Shown here: piece after piece, positions 61,971 through 64,000 of the stretch
Numbering within the stretch: position 1 is the first letter of the stretch
Layout of the letters: every line of letters starts with the position of its first letter
Assembly: GCF_900188485.1 (NCBI RefSeq)
Contig: NZ_FZPH01000003.1
Coordinates: forward strand, 62,001-126,000
Reading direction: 5' to 3'
Length of the DNA stretch: 64,000 bases
Source of the DNA: Asanoa hainanensis
GTDB taxonomy: Bacteria > Actinomycetota > Actinomycetes > Mycobacteriales > Micromonosporaceae
Notes under the pieces: generated by a model
The model's database searches: none
What the model saw: the letters and a program-made list of their open reading frames with translations, nothing else
What the model was told of the DNA's origin: nothing
Made by a program: the position numbers and the translations under genes

Positions 61971-62849
61971 TCAGTCTGCCATGCCCCTCCGCACCTCGGC
62001 GGCGACCTCGGCGGCGCCCTTGGGCCCGAGCACGATCGTGTAGTGGTTGGTGCCGGGCACCTCCCGCTCGGCGATGCCGGGGAACGCCCGGGTCGCCGCG
62101 CCCGCCGCGATCATCGGGTCCGGCTGGTCGAGCATGCCCCGCTCGGCGCGCAGGAAGACGGCCGGCACCGGCAGCGCGGCGGGCGCCACCGGGTGCCACG
62201 CGAACAGGTCCCGCGCGTCCCGCAGCGCGGCTTCGAGGTGGCACGCCGGGCGCAGGGCCCCGTCGACCTCGACCAGGTCGTACTCGGCGTACTCGGCCAT
62301 CGTCCGCGACCAGTCGGCGAAGGACGGATGGGCCTGCCAGGTCGCGACGTACGCCGCGCGGTCCGGAAAGGTCATGGTCAGCCGCTGGTACGCCCGCCCG
62401 ACCGTCTCCGTGATCGCGGCGGTCACCTGGTCCGGGGTCGGATCGGCCGGCACGCCCGGCGGCGGCGGCATCGCGGGGCCACCGTCGACGAGCACCAGGC
62501 GTTCGACCAGCATCGGGTACGACCGGGCCAGCTCGACCGCCACCCACGCGCCCATGGAGTGGCCGACCACCACCGCCGTCCCGCCGTACGCCTGGATCAC
62601 CTCGGCGAGGTCCGCCGCGTGCCGCGCCATGCCGTACGGCGCCGGCAGGTCCCGGCTGTGTCCCCGGCCGCGCAGGTCGGGAGCGACGAACCGGTGGTCG
62701 GCGGCGAGGTCGTCACCGACCAGGGCCCAGGCGCGGTGGTGGGAGGTGATCCCGTGCACGGCCACGACCAGTGGGCCTTCGTCGCCCCAGACGCCGACCG
62801 CGAGGTCGCCGCCGTCAACCGGGACTTTCGTGCTTCGGGGCCCGGTCAC
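61971..62849 (-). CDS. Alpha/beta hydrolase
   Basis: The product is 292 aa; GTG 62849 overlaps the stop of the upstream hydrolase (GTGA). Oxyanion region HGITSHHRAW, nucleophile Ser98 in GHSMG, and a terminal His in PGTNHYTI complete the triad with an Asp between. The cap domain is short. It is probably an esterase, lactonase or C-C hydrolase; the substrate is unknown. It is translationally coupled to the preceding alpha/beta hydrolase. Confidence 0.88.
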   Translation of the reverse strand: MTGPRSTKVPVDGGDLAVGVWGDEGPLVVAVHGITSHHRAWALVGDDLAADHRFVAPDLRGRGHSRDLPAPYGMARHAADLAEVIQAYGGTAVVVGHSMGAWVAVELARSYPMLVERLVLVDGGPAMPPPPGVPADPTPDQVTAAITETVGRAYQRLTMTFPDRAAYVATWQAHPSFADWSRTMAEYAEYDLVEVDGALRPACHLEAALRDARDLFAWHPVAPAALPVPAVFLRAERGMLDQPDPMIAAGAATRAFPGIAEREVPGTNHYTIVLGPKGAAEVAAEVRRGMAD

Positions 62850-63904
62850 GGCAGCAGTTCCAGGAGCTCCGCGACGAACTCCGCCGAGCGCTCCAGGTGC
62901 GGCGAGTGGCCGCAGCCGGCGTAGACGACCTCGCGGTAGCTGCCGCCGTTCTCTTGGTAGCGGTCGAGCACCGCCCGGGTCTGGCCGACCATCGGCTGCG
63001 GCGGGCTCGCCTCGGCGCCCGGCCAGCCCGGCACGACGCCCAGCGAGCCGAGGTACGACAGGTCGAAGAACGAGGTGTCCGAGACGATCGCGTCCTGGTC
63101 GCCCCGTACCCAGGTGATGTGCGGCTTGGTGGCGACAGCGACGAGGTCGTCGGCGATCCGGAAGTGGTTCGGCGCCATGGTGTTGAGGACGCCGCGGTCG
63201 CCGGGCGCGACGCCGGGCCAGTTGGGGCTCGCCGTCGAGGTGCCCGGGTAGTTGTCGTCGCCGGTGACCGTCGAGAGCACGGTGTCGAGCAGCAGCTCCT
63301 CGTCGGCGCCGAGCGAGGCGGGGTCGGCGACGTACGCGGTCCGCATGACCGTGCGGGGGCTGGTCTGCGCGTCGCTCTCGCGGTCCTTGGCGGCCAGCCG
63401 GGCGACGAAGTCGGGGTTGGCCGTGCCCGCGCCGGTGCCCGCGAAGTCTTCCGTGGTCGGCGTGCCGACGAGGTCTTTCGTGCCCCCGAAGCCGTAGGGC
63501 GACAGGGGCGCCTCCAGCAGCATGGCGCCGACCCGGTCCGGGTGGTCGACCAGCAGCTGCATCGCGACGCCGCAACCCATCGAGTGCGCGACCACGAGGG
63601 GCTTGGCGTCGGCCGGGAAGAGCTCGGTTTCGGCGAGCAATGCCGCCACGTCGTCCGCGAAATCGCGCAGGCCGCGGGTGGCGTCGACCGGCGCCGCCTC
63701 GGACGCGCCGTAGCCGCGCAGGTCCGGCGCGACGATCCGCAGGTCGGGCGGCAGGTGGCGGAGCAGCGGCCGCCAGAAGTCGGCGGACGAGCAGTTGCCG
63801 TGGATCAGCAGCACCGGCGTGCCGTCCGCCGGCCCGGCAACGAGGACGTTCTGGTCGATTCCGCGCGCGTGCACGCGCACCTGCTGGTGCTCCATGGCGC
63901 ACAT
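62846..63904 (-). CDS. Alpha/beta hydrolase
   Basis: The product is about 352 aa from ATG 63904; ATG 63895 three codons later is the alternative (GGGTGG lies 6 bases before the first). Oxyanion motif HGNCSSADFW, nucleophile Ser108 in AHSMG, and the catalytic His in CGHSPH near the C-terminus are visible. A cap of about 110 residues sits between strands 6 and 7 (GTGTANPDFVARL to NYPGTSTASPNW). The family is close to haloalkane dehalogenase/epoxide hydrolase-type esterases; substrate unknown. It is divergent from a gene that starts at the right edge. Confidence 0.85.
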   Translation of the reverse strand: MCAMEHQQVRVHARGIDQNVLVAGPADGTPVLLIHGNCSSADFWRPLLRHLPPDLRIVAPDLRGYGASEAAPVDATRGLRDFADDVAALLAETELFPADAKPLVVAHSMGCGVAMQLLVDHPDRVGAMLLEAPLSPYGFGGTKDLVGTPTTEDFAGTGAGTANPDFVARLAAKDRESDAQTSPRTVMRTAYVADPASLGADEELLLDTVLSTVTGDDNYPGTSTASPNWPGVAPGDRGVLNTMAPNHFRIADDLVAVATKPHITWVRGDQDAIVSDTSFFDLSYLGSLGVVPGWPGAEASPPQPMVGQTRAVLDRYQENGGSYREVVYAGCGHSPHLERSAEFVAELLELLP

Positions 63905-63950
63905 GATGCGCCACCCGCCGCGGCTCCGCTGTGTGGTGCGCCCACACCTA

Positions 63951-63970
63951 CCGATGGGTAACCGCATCGG
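63951..63970. promoter_or_regulatory. Inverted repeat in the divergent region at the right edge
   Basis: CCGATG (63951-63956) and CATCGG (63965-63970) form a perfect 6-bp inverted repeat with an 8-base spacer. It lies between the hydrolase operon and a gene starting at 63986, three bases upstream of a TAGACT -10. It is a candidate operator for both. Confidence 0.4.
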
Positions 63971-63985
63971 CATAGACTCCGCCCC

Positions 63986-64000
63986 ATGACTGCAACGCGG
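63986..64000 (+). CDS. Start of a gene cut by the right edge
   Basis: ATG at 63986 opens the frame MTATR and continues beyond the window. TAGACT (63973-63978) lies 7 bases upstream, the spacing seen for leaderless actinomycete transcripts, and no ribosome site is visible. The product cannot be named. Confidence 0.35.

Overview
The window is high-GC, densely coded DNA with GTG and TTG starts and many 1-4 bp stop/start overlaps. It also has a large actinobacterial NAD-glutamate dehydrogenase, DivIVA-type coiled-coil proteins and an IdeR/DtxR-type iron box. All of this points to the chromosome of a filamentous actinomycete. A Micromonosporaceae-like host is my best guess, but that is an inference from gene content. 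I saw no rRNA, tRNA, CRISPR array, insertion sequence or phage gene.

Layout. 1-3.5 kb: a Panacea/SocA-type gene cut by the left edge, an orphan gene and a lipoprotein-type penicillin-binding protein. 3.7-8.7 kb: NAD-GDH on the plus strand. 9.0-27.7 kb: a long minus-strand block. In transcription order it reads thiolase, meaB, an FtsX-type permease, two ABC ATPases, an Asp23/Gls24 protein, an isobutyryl-CoA-type mutase large subunit, an ABC ATPase, two more giant permeases, a TPR-thioredoxin and an arginase-like protein with a repeat tail. 27.8-35.2 kb, plus strand: methylmalonyl-CoA epimerase, crotonyl-CoA carboxylase/reductase, two DivIVA-like coiled-coil proteins, a secreted phosphoesterase and an AI-2E-type transporter. 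35.3-40.0 kb: a urea-type ABC importer (urtABCDE). 40.1-42.6 kb: an iron-box-controlled pair of acetyltransferases and a C-methyltransferase. 42.6-48.6 kb: an HxlR regulator beside a broken NmrA-type gene, an ABC-2 exporter facing an HxlR-peroxiredoxin fusion, and an MFS exporter. 49.4-56.5 kb: a sugar importer with a glycosidase, divergent from an SDR, a GntR regulator and galactonate dehydratase. 56.5-64 kb: miscellaneous enzymes, a duplicated 3-hydroxyacyl-CoA dehydrogenase and two alpha/beta hydrolases.

How the parts work together. Thiolase, MeaB, epimerase, Ccr, the IcmA-type mutase and the 3-hydroxyacyl-CoA dehydrogenase form a C4-C5 acyl-CoA network around acetoacetyl-, butyryl-, isobutyryl-, ethylmalonyl- and methylmalonyl-CoA. 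An identical 14-bp motif precedes icmA and lies between thiolase and epimerase, and a close variant precedes the dehydrogenase, so a small regulon is likely. The 49.4-56.5 kb block looks like a regulated pathway that imports a galactoside or galactonate precursor and dehydrates galactonate. The most unusual items are the HxlR-peroxiredoxin fusion with its three-half-site operator, the ABC ATPases with AbrB-like tails, and the arginase-like protein with an RPGGLRR repeat tail.
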